The notes beneath the pieces were generated by a model. That model worked only from the letters and a program-made list of their open reading frames with translations, was not told where the DNA came from and did no database searches. The translations under genes and the position numbers were made by a program. Source: Bog-756 sp963824645 (GTDB taxonomy: Bacteria; Actinomycetota; Acidimicrobiia; Acidimicrobiales; RAAP-2). From it: 64,000 nt of DNA. Each line of letters starts with the position of its first letter. Position 1 is the first letter of the stretch. This document shows positions 7,389 to 18,565 of this stretch, piece by piece. The stretch lies in assembly GCA_963824645.1 (NCBI GenBank), contig CAWGQC010000012.1, positions 288,958 to 352,957 on the forward strand, in the 5' to 3' direction.

Positions 7389-8393
7389 ATGGCCGTTCCC
7401 TCCGCCGTCACCCACCAACCCTCCTTGCCGATGGGCGAGGCCGACGAGAACTGGTCCGGCGACGCCCTCTTCTACGAATACTCGACGGCGGTCGACCCTC
7501 TGGCCACCGGCACCATCAAACCGGTGCCCATCCACCGGTTTCCGGCCACCCTCCACCACGGAGGCCCGACCCGGATGGTCTCTCTCGACCTGGCCGACCG
7601 GCTGGGGGTGCCCTACCCGGCCACCAGCCCGGGCCTGCTGGCCTCGTTCGTGGTCATCCGGCCGGACGAGGAGCTGATCACCACCCCGGACGCCACCAGT
7701 GAGCTCTACACCTGCATCCGGGGGAGCGGCCACAGCCGGGTGGAGGCCTCCCCCACCCACCCCGAGCCGGCCACGGTGACCTGGTCCACGGGCGACTTCT
7801 GGACCCTGCCGGCCGGCTGCACCACCGCCCACCGTGCCGATGCCGGGGCGGACAGCGACGCCCTTCTCTACCGGGTGACCGATGCCCCGCTGCTCCACTA
7901 CCTCGGCGTCCGGCCCGGCCCGAGACGATTCGCCCCCACACGGTTCGACGGTACCGCCGCCCGGGCCCGGCTGGCCGAGGTGGAGGTGGATCCGTCGGCG
8001 GCCGAACGCAGTCGGATCAGCGTCATTCTGGCCAACACCGCCACCCCCCAGACCCTTACCGTCACCCACACGCTGTGGGCCATGCTCGGCGTGCTGCCCG
8101 TCGGTCGGGTCCAGCGCCCGCACCGCCACCAGAGCGTGGCCCTCGACCTGATCCTCGACTGCGCGCCGGGCTGTTACTCGCTCATCGGGTCGCGCCTCGA
8201 TGCCGACGGTCTCATCGTCGACCCTGAACGGGTCGAGTGGGAACCGGCCGGTGCCTTCGTCACCCCACCGGGCCTGTGGCACAGCCATCACAACCAATCA
8301 GGACAGCCGGCCTACCTGGTGCCGGTGCAGGATGCCGGGCTGCACACCTATCTGCGCTCACTCGACATCCGGTTCGCGCCGACCGGCGACTGA
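7389..8393 (+). CDS. Double-cupin protein, gentisate dioxygenase-like
   Basis: A 334-residue bicupin. The first cupin spans about residues 80-170 (ELYTCIRGSGHS, GDFWTLPAG). The second spans about 225-325 and keeps metal-ligand-type histidines His245 and His247 (RPHRHQ) and His298/His300 (GLWHSHH). Two cupins with the metal site in one resemble gentisate 1,2-dioxygenase and related Fe(II) ring-cleavage enzymes, but no gene of gentisate catabolism is adjacent, so the substrate is open. GGAGGG precedes the ATG. The next gene starts 5 bp downstream. Confidence 0.75.
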   Translation: MAVPSAVTHQPSLPMGEADENWSGDALFYEYSTAVDPLATGTIKPVPIHRFPATLHHGGPTRMVSLDLADRLGVPYPATSPGLLASFVVIRPDEELITTPDATSELYTCIRGSGHSRVEASPTHPEPATVTWSTGDFWTLPAGCTTAHRADAGADSDALLYRVTDAPLLHYLGVRPGPRRFAPTRFDGTAARARLAEVEVDPSAAERSRISVILANTATPQTLTVTHTLWAMLGVLPVGRVQRPHRHQSVALDLILDCAPGCYSLIGSRLDADGLIVDPERVEWEPAGAFVTPPGLWHSHHNQSGQPAYLVPVQDAGLHTYLRSLDIRFAPTGD

Positions 8394-8398
8394 GGGCC

Positions 8399-9547
8399 AT
8401 GGCTTTCGCCAGCGCCCTGTCGCAACATCCGGTGGCGTCACAGGCCATCGGTGAAGTGTGCGGCGCCGTACTGGAAGCGGTGGGCGAACGCCCGGATCTG
8501 GTGATGGTGACGGCTACCCGACCGCACGCCGGTGCCCTGGAGGACATCGCCGCCACTGTGGCCGCCGTGCTCCAGCCGCTGGCCCTGGTGGGCTGCGCGG
8601 CCGAATCGGTGGTGGGGACCGGACGGGAAATCGAGGAGACGCCGGCCATCAGCCTGTGGGCCGGCCGGGTCGGACCCCTGGTTCCCGTGCACCTGCAGGC
8701 CACCCGCCTGGCCGACGATTCGTGGCATTTCGCCGGGTGGCCCGAACCGAAGGGGTTCACCCCCAGCGCCCTCATCGTGCTGGCCGATCCCTTCACCTTT
8801 CCCGCCGACGAATTTCTGGGCTGGCTGGAGGCCAGCGGCTCCCCCATCCCGGTCATCGGGGGCAACGTCTCCGGTGGTCGCGGACCGGGGGGAAGCCGGC
8901 TGGTGGTGGGAGACCGGGTGGTGACCGAAGGTGCGGTCGGGGTCCTCCTCGGCGGCGGGGTGGCCGTCGAGCCGCTGGTGTCCCAGGGTTGTCGCCCCTA
9001 CGGCCAGACCTTGACGGTGACCCGCTCCGACCGCAACATCATCTACGAGGTAGCCGGTTCGCCGGCCATGGAGTGCCTGGTCGAGCAAATCAGGACCGGG
9101 CTCGACCCACCCGACATCACCGGTATCGAGTCCAACGGCCTATGGGTGGGCCGTCTGATCGACGAGCATCTGGCCGAGCCCGGACCCGGTGATTTTCTGG
9201 TCCGCTCGGTGGTCGGTGTGGATCGCGCCACCGGCGCCGTGGCCGTGGACGACCGCATCCCTCTGGGCAGCACGGTGCGCTTCCATCTCCGCAACGCCCA
9301 CACCGCCCACCGGGAGATGTCCACCCTCCTGGACGGCCGAAAGGCCGATGCCGCTCTCCTTTTCAGTTGCAACGGACGCGGCACCCGCCTGTTCGACGAG
9401 GCCCACCACGACGCCCGGGCGCTGCAGCGATCCGTCGGTGCCGTTCCCGTTGCGGGGTTCCTGGCCGCCGGCGAGATCGGCCCCATCGGCGGTCACAACT
9501 TCGTCCACACCTTCGCCGCCTCGATGGCCCTGTTCCGGGCCCGCTAG
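8399..9547 (+). CDS. FIST-domain protein
   Basis: A 382-residue protein with an N-terminal FIST domain (about 30-195) and a C-terminal FIST_C domain (about 210-360). Recognisable segments are VGCAAESVVG, GGNVSGG and, near the end, LFSCNGRG followed by GFLAAGEIGPIGG. FIST domains are thought to sense small ligands, possibly amino acids, and are usually linked to signalling, but this protein has no output domain. The ATG lies 5 bp after the cupin stop, so the two are probably co-transcribed. Confidence 0.85.
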   Translation: MAFASALSQHPVASQAIGEVCGAVLEAVGERPDLVMVTATRPHAGALEDIAATVAAVLQPLALVGCAAESVVGTGREIEETPAISLWAGRVGPLVPVHLQATRLADDSWHFAGWPEPKGFTPSALIVLADPFTFPADEFLGWLEASGSPIPVIGGNVSGGRGPGGSRLVVGDRVVTEGAVGVLLGGGVAVEPLVSQGCRPYGQTLTVTRSDRNIIYEVAGSPAMECLVEQIRTGLDPPDITGIESNGLWVGRLIDEHLAEPGPGDFLVRSVVGVDRATGAVAVDDRIPLGSTVRFHLRNAHTAHREMSTLLDGRKADAALLFSCNGRGTRLFDEAHHDARALQRSVGAVPVAGFLAAGEIGPIGGHNFVHTFAASMALFRAR

Positions 9548-9609
9548 GGGGCCGGGGGCACGGGCCCGGACCGGTAGAAGCTGCGGGCGCGCTGGCCGGG
9601 ATCGGCCGG

Positions 9610-9615
9610 TAGGGT
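9610..9615 (+). promoter_or_regulatory. -10 element of tkt (leaderless type)
   Basis: TAGGGT, 8 nt before the tkt ATG; no ribosome-binding site is visible there. It would start the pentose-phosphate operon. Confidence 0.55.
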
Positions 9616-9623
9616 TGCCGGCA

Positions 9624-11633
9624 ATGACTGATTCGTCGCTGCACGTAACCGATTCCAGCGGCACCGGCCAGCTCGACCAGCTCGGGATCAACGTCATCCG
9701 CGGTTTGGCCATGGACGCACCCCGGGCCGCCAACTCCGGCCACAGCGGAACGGCCATGGCCCTGGCTCCCCTGGCCCACGTGCTCTTCACCCGGATCATG
9801 CGGCACGACCCCTCTGAACCGCAGTGGCCCGACCGGGACCGCTTCGTCCTGTCCAACGGCCACGCCTCCATCCTGCTCTACTCCCTGCTCTACCTCACCG
9901 GGTACGGGCTGACCCTCGACGATCTCCGTGGTTTCCGTCAGTGGGGAAGCCGCACCCCGGGTCATCCCGAGCTCGGTCATGTTCCCGGCGTCGAAGTCAC
10001 CACCGGGCCCCTGGGTCAGGGGGTGGCCAACGGTGTGGGCATGGGTATCGCCGAGCGTTGGCTGCGCAGCCACTTCTCGCCGGAGGTGTGCGACCACCAC
10101 GTTTTCGTGTTGGCCGGCGACGGGTGCTTCGAGGAAGGCATCTCCCACGAAGCCGCCTCCCTCGCCGGTCACCTCCAGCTCGGCCGCCTGATCTACGTCT
10201 ACGACGACAATCACATCACCATCGACGGACCCACCGAGCTGGCCTACAACGACGATGTGGGCGAACGCTTCGCCGCCTACGGTTGGTCGGTCGAGAACGT
10301 GGGCGAGGTGGCCAACGACCTCGATGTCCTCGAGGCGGCCGTCGGCCGGGCCAAGGCCGAAGAGGACCGACCCTCCCTGATCATCCTGCGCAGCCACATC
10401 GGCTACCCGTCGCCCCACCTCATGGACACGGCCAAAGCCCACGGCGACCCGTTTCCCCCCGATGAGATCCGGCTGACCAAGGAGCTGCTCGGGCTTCCCC
10501 CCGACCAGTCCTTCTGGGTACCCGACGAGGTACTCGAGATGTACCGGGGCTGCATCCCCCGCGGCCAGGCCGTCCGTCGTCAGTGGCAGGAGCGGTTCGA
10601 CGCCTGGACCGGCGACAAGGTCCGTTGGGAAGCCGCCCAACAGGGCCACGGGCTGCCCCAATGGGACGCCGCCCTTCCCACCTTTTCCCCGGCCGACGGA
10701 CCCATGGCCACCCGGAAGGCGGTCAACGCCTGCCTCGACGCCTCCGGAGTCACCGTCCCCGGGCTGATGCCGGGCAGCGCCGACCTGACCGGCAACACGG
10801 GCATGGCCATGGCCGACGCCACCGCCCAATCGGTGACCGATCCGGGCGGGAGCCTCATCCACTACGGCATCCGGGAACACGGCATGGGCGGTGTGATGAC
10901 CGGCATGGCGGCCCACGGTGGCATCGTCCCGGTGGGCGGCACCTTCTTTGTCTTCAGCGACTACATGCGGGGGGCCGTACGGGTGGCCGCCCTGTCCGGC
11001 GTGCACGTGATCTACTCCTGGACCCACGATTCGATCGGACTCGGACAGGACGGGCCCACCCACCAGCCCATCGAGCAGCTGGCCGCCGTGCGGGCCATGC
11101 CCGGTCTCCGGGTCATCCGTCCGGCCGATGCCAATGAGACGGTAGAGGCCTGGCGCATCGCCATCAACGGCGACGGGCCGACCGCTCTCATCCTGTCCCG
11201 ACAGGAGATCCCGGTACTGGCAGCCACATCGGTTCGGGCCGCATCCGGTCTTCAGCGCGGCGCCTACGTGCTGTCGGACCCGGACGACGCCCTGCGGGTC
11301 GTCCTCATCGGGACCGGCAGCGAGGTGCATGTGTGTCTGGACGCCGCCGACCTGCTGGCGGCGTCCGGCGTGCCGGCACGAGTGGTGTCCTTTCCCTCGT
11401 GGGAGCTTTTCGCCGAGCAGCCCGACCAGTACCGCCACGAGGTCCTCCCCCCCGGGGTACCCCGGCTGGCCGTCGAGGCAGCCAGCTCCTTCGGTTGGGA
11501 CCGCTACGCCGACGCCACCGTGTGCATCGACCACTTCGGTGCCTCGGCCCCCGGCCAGGTGGCCCTGGACGAGTTCGGCTTCACTCCCCAGAACGTGGCG
11601 GCCCGGGCCCTCGATCTGGTGGCGCCCTCGTGA
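9624..11633 (+). CDS. tkt: Transketolase
   Basis: A 669-residue thiamine-diphosphate enzyme moving two-carbon units between sugar phosphates in the non-oxidative pentose phosphate pathway. The N-terminal half holds the TPP site: His40 in NSGHSG, GPLGQGVANGVG at about 128-139, and the Mg/TPP motif beginning GDG at 165-167. The middle pyrimidine-binding domain contains IREHGMGGVMTG, and the C-terminal domain is complete. I chose the ATG after TAGGGT. It is first in tkt-tal-gnd-zwf-pgl, so flux between glycolysis and the oxidative branch is encoded in one block. Confidence 0.96.
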   Translation: MTDSSLHVTDSSGTGQLDQLGINVIRGLAMDAPRAANSGHSGTAMALAPLAHVLFTRIMRHDPSEPQWPDRDRFVLSNGHASILLYSLLYLTGYGLTLDDLRGFRQWGSRTPGHPELGHVPGVEVTTGPLGQGVANGVGMGIAERWLRSHFSPEVCDHHVFVLAGDGCFEEGISHEAASLAGHLQLGRLIYVYDDNHITIDGPTELAYNDDVGERFAAYGWSVENVGEVANDLDVLEAAVGRAKAEEDRPSLIILRSHIGYPSPHLMDTAKAHGDPFPPDEIRLTKELLGLPPDQSFWVPDEVLEMYRGCIPRGQAVRRQWQERFDAWTGDKVRWEAAQQGHGLPQWDAALPTFSPADGPMATRKAVNACLDASGVTVPGLMPGSADLTGNTGMAMADATAQSVTDPGGSLIHYGIREHGMGGVMTGMAAHGGIVPVGGTFFVFSDYMRGAVRVAALSGVHVIYSWTHDSIGLGQDGPTHQPIEQLAAVRAMPGLRVIRPADANETVEAWRIAINGDGPTALILSRQEIPVLAATSVRAASGLQRGAYVLSDPDDALRVVLIGTGSEVHVCLDAADLLAASGVPARVVSFPSWELFAEQPDQYRHEVLPPGVPRLAVEAASSFGWDRYADATVCIDHFGASAPGQVALDEFGFTPQNVAARALDLVAPS

Positions 11634-11661
11634 CCGTTCCGCACCGCCCGAAAGGAATGCC

Positions 11662-12786
11662 GTGACCACACTCACCGACCTCTACGAGCAGCAGGGCCAG
11701 AGCCCCTGGCTCGACAACATGCGGAGGGACTGGCTTCAGAACGGCACCATGGCCGGAATGGTGGCGGAGGGGATCCGGGGTGTGACGTCCAATCCCACCA
11801 TCTTCGCCAAGGCCATCTCCGGTCAGGACACCTACGACGACGAGTTCCGGGACCTCATCCGGACCAAGTCGGTGGAGGATGCCTACTGGGACCTGGTGGT
11901 GGACGACATCGAGTCGGCCCTCACCATCTTGCGGCCGGTCTACGACTCCTCCGACGGAGGCGACGGCTACGTGTCGGTGGAGGTGGCTCCCTCCCTGGCC
12001 CACGACACCGAAGGCACGGTCCGGGCCGCTCGCTCCCTCCACCAGCGCATCGACAAGCCCAACGCGCTGGTCAAGATACCGGCCACCCCCGAGTGCGTCC
12101 CTTCCATTCGTCAGATGATCAGCGAAGGCCGGAGCATCAATGTCACCCTCATCTTCAGCCTGACCCGCTACGACGAGGTCATCGAGGCCTACCTGACCGG
12201 GCTGGAATCGCTGGCCGCCTCCGGCCGCAAGGATCTGTCCCACGTGGCCAGCGTGGCCTCTTTCTTCGTCAGCCGGGTCGACACCGAGGTCGACCGTCGC
12301 ATCGAGGCGGCCGCCTCGGGTTCCGCCGATGCCGACCATCTGTTGGGTCTGCGGGGAAAGGCGGCGGTGGCCCAGGCCCGGCTGGCCTACCGCCTGTTCA
12401 CCGAGCGCTTCACCGGCCCACGGTGGGACGCCCTGGCCGCACTGGGAGCCCGCGTCCAACGTCCGTTGTGGGCCTCCACTTCGACCAAAAACCCGGCCTA
12501 TCCCGACCTGGCCTACGTGGACACCCTGATCGGCCCCCACACGGTCAACACTATGCCCGACGCCACCGTCGCCGACTTCCTCGACCACGGGCATGTGGCC
12601 CGCACCGTCGACGTCGACGATGCGGGGTCGGATCAGGTCATGGCCGATCTGGCCACCGCCGGCATTCACATGGAGGATGTGGCCCAGGTGCTCGAGTCCG
12701 AAGGCGTGGCTTCGTTCGCAGCCTCATTCGACGATCTCATGCAGTCGCTGACCGACAAGGCCGGGCAGCTCGCCGCCCGTTCGTAA
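11662..12786 (+). CDS. tal: Transaldolase
   Basis: A 374-residue actinobacterial-type transaldolase, which transfers dihydroxyacetone units from sedoheptulose-7-P to glyceraldehyde-3-P. The Schiff-base lysine is Lys138 in LVKIPAT. GVTSNPTIFAKAI (residues 40-52) and the late segment STSTKNPAYPD are family signatures. The start is GTG at 11662, with AAAGGA 6 nt upstream and 28 bp after tkt. It is read with its metabolic partner tkt. Confidence 0.95.
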   Translation: MTTLTDLYEQQGQSPWLDNMRRDWLQNGTMAGMVAEGIRGVTSNPTIFAKAISGQDTYDDEFRDLIRTKSVEDAYWDLVVDDIESALTILRPVYDSSDGGDGYVSVEVAPSLAHDTEGTVRAARSLHQRIDKPNALVKIPATPECVPSIRQMISEGRSINVTLIFSLTRYDEVIEAYLTGLESLAASGRKDLSHVASVASFFVSRVDTEVDRRIEAAASGSADADHLLGLRGKAAVAQARLAYRLFTERFTGPRWDALAALGARVQRPLWASTSTKNPAYPDLAYVDTLIGPHTVNTMPDATVADFLDHGHVARTVDVDDAGSDQVMADLATAGIHMEDVAQVLESEGVASFAASFDDLMQSLTDKAGQLAARS

Positions 12787-12864
12787 CCTCCGGCGCGCCG
12801 GTGGGTCCGATGGGCGTCGGTATCGACCACCCATGTAACCACTACCCAACATGAGGAGAGCACC

Positions 12865-13796
<932 letters not shown>

Positions 13797-13800
<4 letters not shown>

Positions 13801-15440
13801 GCGCGGCCCAGGACACCGGGCTGGCCCGGGCCGCCACGGACGGTTCCACCGCCGACGGCACCGGACCGTCGGGCTCCTCCGGGGTCCAGAGCAAGAGGCG
13901 ATCCCTGCCCCCGGTGCTGTCCAAGGCCCCGCCGGTGGCTCTGGTCATCTTCGGCGCCTCCGGCGACCTCACCGCCCGCAAGATCCTCCCCGCTCTGTCC
14001 CGCCTGGCCGACCGAGGGGTCCTGGATGACGGTTTCACCCTCATCGGCGTGGCCCGCACCAAGTGGTCCGACGACGACTTCCAGGCCCATGTGGCCGAAG
14101 CCACCCCCGAGGGCGGCCCCAAATGGAAGGCGCTCACCGACCGGTTCAAATACGTGGCCGGTGAGTACGACGACCCGGACACCTTCAGCCGCCTGAAGGA
14201 CCAGCTGGACGAAGCCGACCGTCTCGATGGGACCAGCGGAAACCGCCTGTACTACCTGGCCACCATCCCCAGCGTGTTCGGCCTGGTGGCCGGGGCCCTG
14301 GCCCAGCACGCCTGCACCCGCCCGGCCGAGGGAGGTTCTTTCGTCCGGGTGGTGGTGGAGAAGCCCTACGGGCGGGACCTGGCCAGCGCGCTGGCCCTCG
14401 ACGAGAAGATGCACGCCGCCTTCGAGGAGAGCCAGATCTTCCGGATTGATCACTACATGGGGAAGGAGACGGTCCAGAACGTACTGGCCCTCCGGTTTGC
14501 CAACGCCATCTTCGAGCCCATATGGAACCGGCGCTATGTCGAACAGGTTCAGGTGACCGTGGCCGAGAGCCTGGGCGTGGAGCACCGGGGTGGCTTCTAC
14601 GAGACGGCGGGGGCGCTGCGGGACATCGTGCAGAACCACGTCATGCAGGTACTGGCCCTCACCCTCATGGAATCCCCCACCAGTACCGATGCCGACCGCA
14701 TCCGCGACGAGAAGGTCAAGCTGCTCCACGCCATCGACATCCCCTCCCCCGACGAGGCGGTGGACAAGGCGGTACGGGCCCAGTACACCGCCGGTGAGAT
14801 CGACGGCACCGAGGTCATCGGCTACCGGCAGGAGGAGGACGTGGCCCCCGACAGCCAGACCGAGACATACATGGCCCTCCGGCTCCGGGTGGAGAACTGG
14901 CGCTGGGCCGGTGTTCCCGTCTTCGTACGCACCGGCAAACGTCTGCCGGCCCGGGTCACCGAGGTGGCCCTCACCTTCCGCCAGGTCCCCTTTCTCCTCT
15001 TCGATCACCGGACCAGCCGCGACCTCCGGCCCAACACCCTCATCCTCCGCATCCAACCCGACGAGGGGATCAGCCTCGAATTCGGAGCCAAGGTGCCGGG
15101 CGAACGGTTCCACCTCCGGTCGGTGGCCATGGACTTCTCCTACGCCGACGCCTTCGCCGGCACCGAGGCGGCCGACGGCTACGAGCGGCTCATCCACGAC
15201 GCCATGGTGGGCGACGCCACCTTGTTCATTCGGAGCGACGAGGTGCAGCAGGCCTGGAGGATCGTGGACCCCTACCTCACCGCCTGGTCCCAACCGGGGG
15301 TGGCCATGCAGAACTACCCGGCCGGCACGTGGGGACCGCATCTGGCCGATCTGTTGGTGCAGAGCGCCGGCGACCAGTGGCGCAACCCGGTGATCGACCT
15401 CGAATTGAGTGGGGGGCGCCTCACCGAACTGCCCCAATGA
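13797..15440 (+). CDS. zwf: Glucose-6-phosphate 1-dehydrogenase
   Basis: First enzyme of the oxidative pentose phosphate pathway, making 6-phosphogluconolactone and NAD(P)H. A low-complexity N-terminal extension of about 45 residues precedes the nucleotide-binding motif GASGDLTARK at 53-62. The substrate and active-site motif RIDHYMGKE lies at 216-224, and the C-terminal domain is complete; 547 residues in total. The ATG overlaps the gnd stop (ATGA), and the gene's own stop overlaps the pgl start, so gnd-zwf-pgl are translationally coupled. No opcA lies nearby. Confidence 0.95.
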
Positions 15441-16162
15441 CCGGCCCGCAGGGGCGCTTCGAGCTGGTCGACTCGGTGCCCGACACCTTCGCCCGCCTGG
15501 CCGCCGACCGGTTGGCGGCCGCCGGTGGCAGCCCGTTTTCGTTGTTTCTGTCCGGGGGGGGGACGGCCGAGGAGTCCTACCGCCGTCTGGCCGCCCTGAG
15601 CCAGCAGGAAGACCCGTCGGCCTCCTGGTGGGCGGCGGTCGACGTCTATGTGGGTGACGAGCGCTGCGTGCCCCCCGACGATGCTGATTCGAACCACCGG
15701 ATGATCGCCGAAACCCTGCTGGCCGACGTCGGACCGGTGCGTGCGGACCATCCCATGTACGCCGGTGGACCTCCGGACCGGGCGGCGACCGCCTACCAGC
15801 AACTGATCGAGCCCCTCCGAACCTTCGACCTGGTCCACCTCGGACTGGGGCCCGACGGTCACACCGCTTCCCTCTTCCCCGGATCGGCCGCCCTGGCCAT
15901 CGACGACCCCGCCGTGCTGGTGTCGGCCAACCGTGACCCCGCCGCCAACAACCCCCATGATCGGATCACCCTCACCCTGGCCGGCCTGGCCCGGGCCCGA
16001 CTGGTGATCTTCACGGTGAGCGGTCGGTCCAAACGTGAGGCCCTGGTCCGGATGGCCGCCGGTGAGGAGCTCCCGGCCGCCCGGGTGCGGGCCGACGAGG
16101 TGGTGTGGCTGGTCGACGCGGCCGCCGCCGGCGATACGGCGTTACCCGGAGGGACGGGGTGA
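15437..16162 (+). CDS. pgl: 6-phosphogluconolactonase
   Basis: A 241-residue DevB-type lactonase that hydrolyses the zwf product. Family motifs are LFLSGGGTAEE near the N-terminus, YVGDERCVPPDDADSN in the middle and HLGLGPDGHTASLFPG, the last holding residues proposed for catalysis. The start overlaps the zwf stop as ATGA. It completes the oxidative branch and lies directly upstream of fbiC. Confidence 0.94.
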   Translation: MTGPQGRFELVDSVPDTFARLAADRLAAAGGSPFSLFLSGGGTAEESYRRLAALSQQEDPSASWWAAVDVYVGDERCVPPDDADSNHRMIAETLLADVGPVRADHPMYAGGPPDRAATAYQQLIEPLRTFDLVHLGLGPDGHTASLFPGSAALAIDDPAVLVSANRDPAANNPHDRITLTLAGLARARLVIFTVSGRSKREALVRMAAGEELPAARVRADEVVWLVDAAAAGDTALPGGTG

Positions 16163-16171
16163 CCCCCCCGA

Positions 16172-16177
16172 TAAGGT
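16172..16177 (+). promoter_or_regulatory. -10 element of fbiC (leaderless type)
   Basis: TAAGGT, 7 nt before the fbiC ATG, inside the 22-bp gap after pgl. It suggests fbiC has its own promoter despite following the pgl gene closely. Confidence 0.5.
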
Positions 16178-16184
16178 GTCGCCG

Positions 16185-18560
16185 ATGCCCGCCGACCCTG
16201 GCTCCGCCCCTGTGACCGTGGCCGGCACGCCGGCCGGTGTGGGCGGCGCCGATCTGATCGACATGGACCTCCCCACCCTGCAGGGTTGGGCCCGCAAGGT
16301 GCGGACGGCCCGCCACGGCAACCGGGTGACCTTCTCCCCCAAGGTGTTCATCCCGCTGACCATGCTGTGCCGCGACCGGTGCGGCTACTGCACCTTCGCC
16401 AAAGCTCCGGCCCGGCTGTCGGCGCCCTACCTGTCCCTCGAAGAGGTGCGGGCCATCGCCCGCGCCGGTCGGGAGGCCGGTTGCCACGAGGCCCTGTTCA
16501 CCCTGGGCGAAGGACCCGAGGATCGCTATCCGGTGGCCCGGGCCTGGCTCGACGAGCACGGATACGCCTCCACCGTCGAGTACCTCGAGCGGGCCTGCCA
16601 GACGGTTGTCGAAGAGACCGGACTGCTCCCCCACGCCAACGCCGGCGCCCTGGACGCCGGCCAACTGCTCGGCCTGCGCGCCGTGTCAGCCAGCCAAGGG
16701 ATGATGATCGAGTCGCTCCATCCCGGACTCGACGCCCATCGGGGGGCGCCGGACAAAACGCCGGAGAGACGCCTGTCCACACTGGAAGCGGCCGGCGTGG
16801 CCCAGATCCCCTTCACCACCGGTCTGCTGGTGGGCATCGGCGAATCACGCCGCCATCGCCTCGACGCCCTGGCCGCCATCGCCGCCAGCCACCGACGTCA
16901 TGGCCACGTCCAGGAAGTCATCATCCAGAACTTCCTGCCCAAGGCGGGCACGGCCATGCATCGGTGGCCGCCGTGCCCCACCGACGAGTTCCACTGGACC
17001 ATCGCCGTGGCCCGTCTGGTGCTTCCCCCCGACATCCACCTGCAGGCCCCGCCCAACCTGTCTGACGACCTGGCTCCGCTCCTCGACTCCGGCATCGACG
17101 ACTGGGGCGGAGTGTCACCGGTCACAGCCGACCACGTGAACCCCGAGAGGAGATGGCCCACACTCGACAAGCTGCGTGCCGCCACCGAGGCGGCCGGACT
17201 CACGCTGGCCCCCCGGCTCACCCTGTATCCGGAGTTCGCCCTCGACCCGGACCGGTGGCTGGCCGAACCCATGCGCTTCCCGGTACTCGACGCCTCCGAC
17301 GCCGAGGGGCTGGGCCGCGATCACCCCTGGTGCTCGGGCGGCGAGATTCCCCCCCCTCACCTCCTCGAGCCGAACCCCCCGGCCCCGGCCCCCCTGGCCG
17401 GCTCCGGCAGTGCCGTGGGTGAGGTGCTGGCCGGCGTGGCTCTGGGCCAGCAGGTCGACGAAGACGCCATCGTGACCCTGTTCGGCGCCCGCGGGCCCGA
17501 GGTACGGGCGGTGGCCGAGATGGCCGACCAGATCCGTTCCGAAATCGTGGGCGACGAGGTCACCTACGTGATCAACCGCAACATCAACTACACCAACGTC
17601 TGCACCTTCAAGTGCCGTTTCTGCGCCTTCTCCAAAGGGCCCCTCTCCCTCAATCTGCGCGGCGCGCCCTACCTCCTGACGCTCGACGAAATCGCCGACC
17701 GGGTCCGTGAAGCCGAATCGTTGGGGGCCACCGAGGTCTGCCTGCAAGGGGGAATCCACCCCAAATTCGACGGTGAATACTACCTCGACGTGACCCGGGC
17801 GGTGCGGGACGCCTCGCCCACCATCCACATCCACGGCTTCACCGCGCTCGAGGTGACCGAGGGGGCCCGCCGCTCCGGCCTGCCCCTGGCCGACTACCTG
17901 GTTCTGCTCCGCGACGCCGGTCTCCGGACCCTCCCGGGTACGGCGGCCGAGATCCTCGACGACCCGGTGCGGGCCGTACTGTGCCCCGACAAGATCAATA
18001 CCGAGGAGTGGCTCTTCGCCCACCGGACGGCGCACGGCGTAGGACTAAGGTCCAACGTCACCATCATGTTCGGCGCCGTCGAACAGCCCCGGTCGTGGGC
18101 ACGCCACCTGGTGCGGACCCGTAACCTCCAGAACCAGACCGGTGGATTCACCGAGTTCGTCCCGCTGCCTTTCGTGCACATGGCCACCCCGCTGTACCTG
18201 GGCCGCAAGGCCCGCCGGGGCCCCACCTTCCGCGAGACCCTGCTCATGCACGCCGTCGGACGCATCGCCTACCGCGGTTCGATCGACAACATCCAGACCA
18301 GTTGGGTGAAGATGGGAGCCGACGGAGTGCGCCAGATCCTCCGGGCCGGGGTCAACGACCTCGGGGGAACGCTGATGGACGAGAACATCTCCCGCGCCGC
18401 CGGGGCCAGTCACGGCCAGATGATGGACGCCGAGGGGTTCCGGGACATGGTCACCGCCGAGGGGCGGCGGCTGGTGCAACGCACGACCCTGTACGGGCGG
18501 GTGGATGAGCCCGGCGTGGACAAGCCGACCGTGGGTACCGGTCGCGCCGCCGGCCACTGA
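16185..18560 (+). CDS. fbiC: F420 biosynthesis protein FbiC (CofG-CofH fusion)
   Basis: Bifunctional radical-SAM 7,8-didemethyl-8-hydroxy-5-deazariboflavin (FO) synthase, which builds the deazaflavin core of coenzyme F420 from tyrosine and a flavin precursor. The 791-residue protein has two radical-SAM halves. The CofG-like half carries Cys62, Cys66 and Cys69 (CRDRCGYC), and the CofH-like half carries Cys473, Cys477 and Cys480 (CTFKCRFC). Two complete CX3CX2C motifs argue that both halves are active. The fused form is typical of actinobacteria. The position after zwf and pgl fits a link between glucose-6-phosphate and F420 redox chemistry (inference). Confidence 0.96.
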   Translation: MPADPGSAPVTVAGTPAGVGGADLIDMDLPTLQGWARKVRTARHGNRVTFSPKVFIPLTMLCRDRCGYCTFAKAPARLSAPYLSLEEVRAIARAGREAGCHEALFTLGEGPEDRYPVARAWLDEHGYASTVEYLERACQTVVEETGLLPHANAGALDAGQLLGLRAVSASQGMMIESLHPGLDAHRGAPDKTPERRLSTLEAAGVAQIPFTTGLLVGIGESRRHRLDALAAIAASHRRHGHVQEVIIQNFLPKAGTAMHRWPPCPTDEFHWTIAVARLVLPPDIHLQAPPNLSDDLAPLLDSGIDDWGGVSPVTADHVNPERRWPTLDKLRAATEAAGLTLAPRLTLYPEFALDPDRWLAEPMRFPVLDASDAEGLGRDHPWCSGGEIPPPHLLEPNPPAPAPLAGSGSAVGEVLAGVALGQQVDEDAIVTLFGARGPEVRAVAEMADQIRSEIVGDEVTYVINRNINYTNVCTFKCRFCAFSKGPLSLNLRGAPYLLTLDEIADRVREAESLGATEVCLQGGIHPKFDGEYYLDVTRAVRDASPTIHIHGFTALEVTEGARRSGLPLADYLVLLRDAGLRTLPGTAAEILDDPVRAVLCPDKINTEEWLFAHRTAHGVGLRSNVTIMFGAVEQPRSWARHLVRTRNLQNQTGGFTEFVPLPFVHMATPLYLGRKARRGPTFRETLLMHAVGRIAYRGSIDNIQTSWVKMGADGVRQILRAGVNDLGGTLMDENISRAAGASHGQMMDAEGFRDMVTAEGRRLVQRTTLYGRVDEPGVDKPTVGTGRAAGH

Positions 18561-18565
18561 CACCG

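Noticed and set aside
9363..11675. Very long open frame on the minus strand (about 770 codons) across tkt
   Set aside because: It is the mirror of the transketolase frame in GC-rich DNA: Gly/Val/His-rich, no recognisable motif, and the plus strand encodes a full transketolase.
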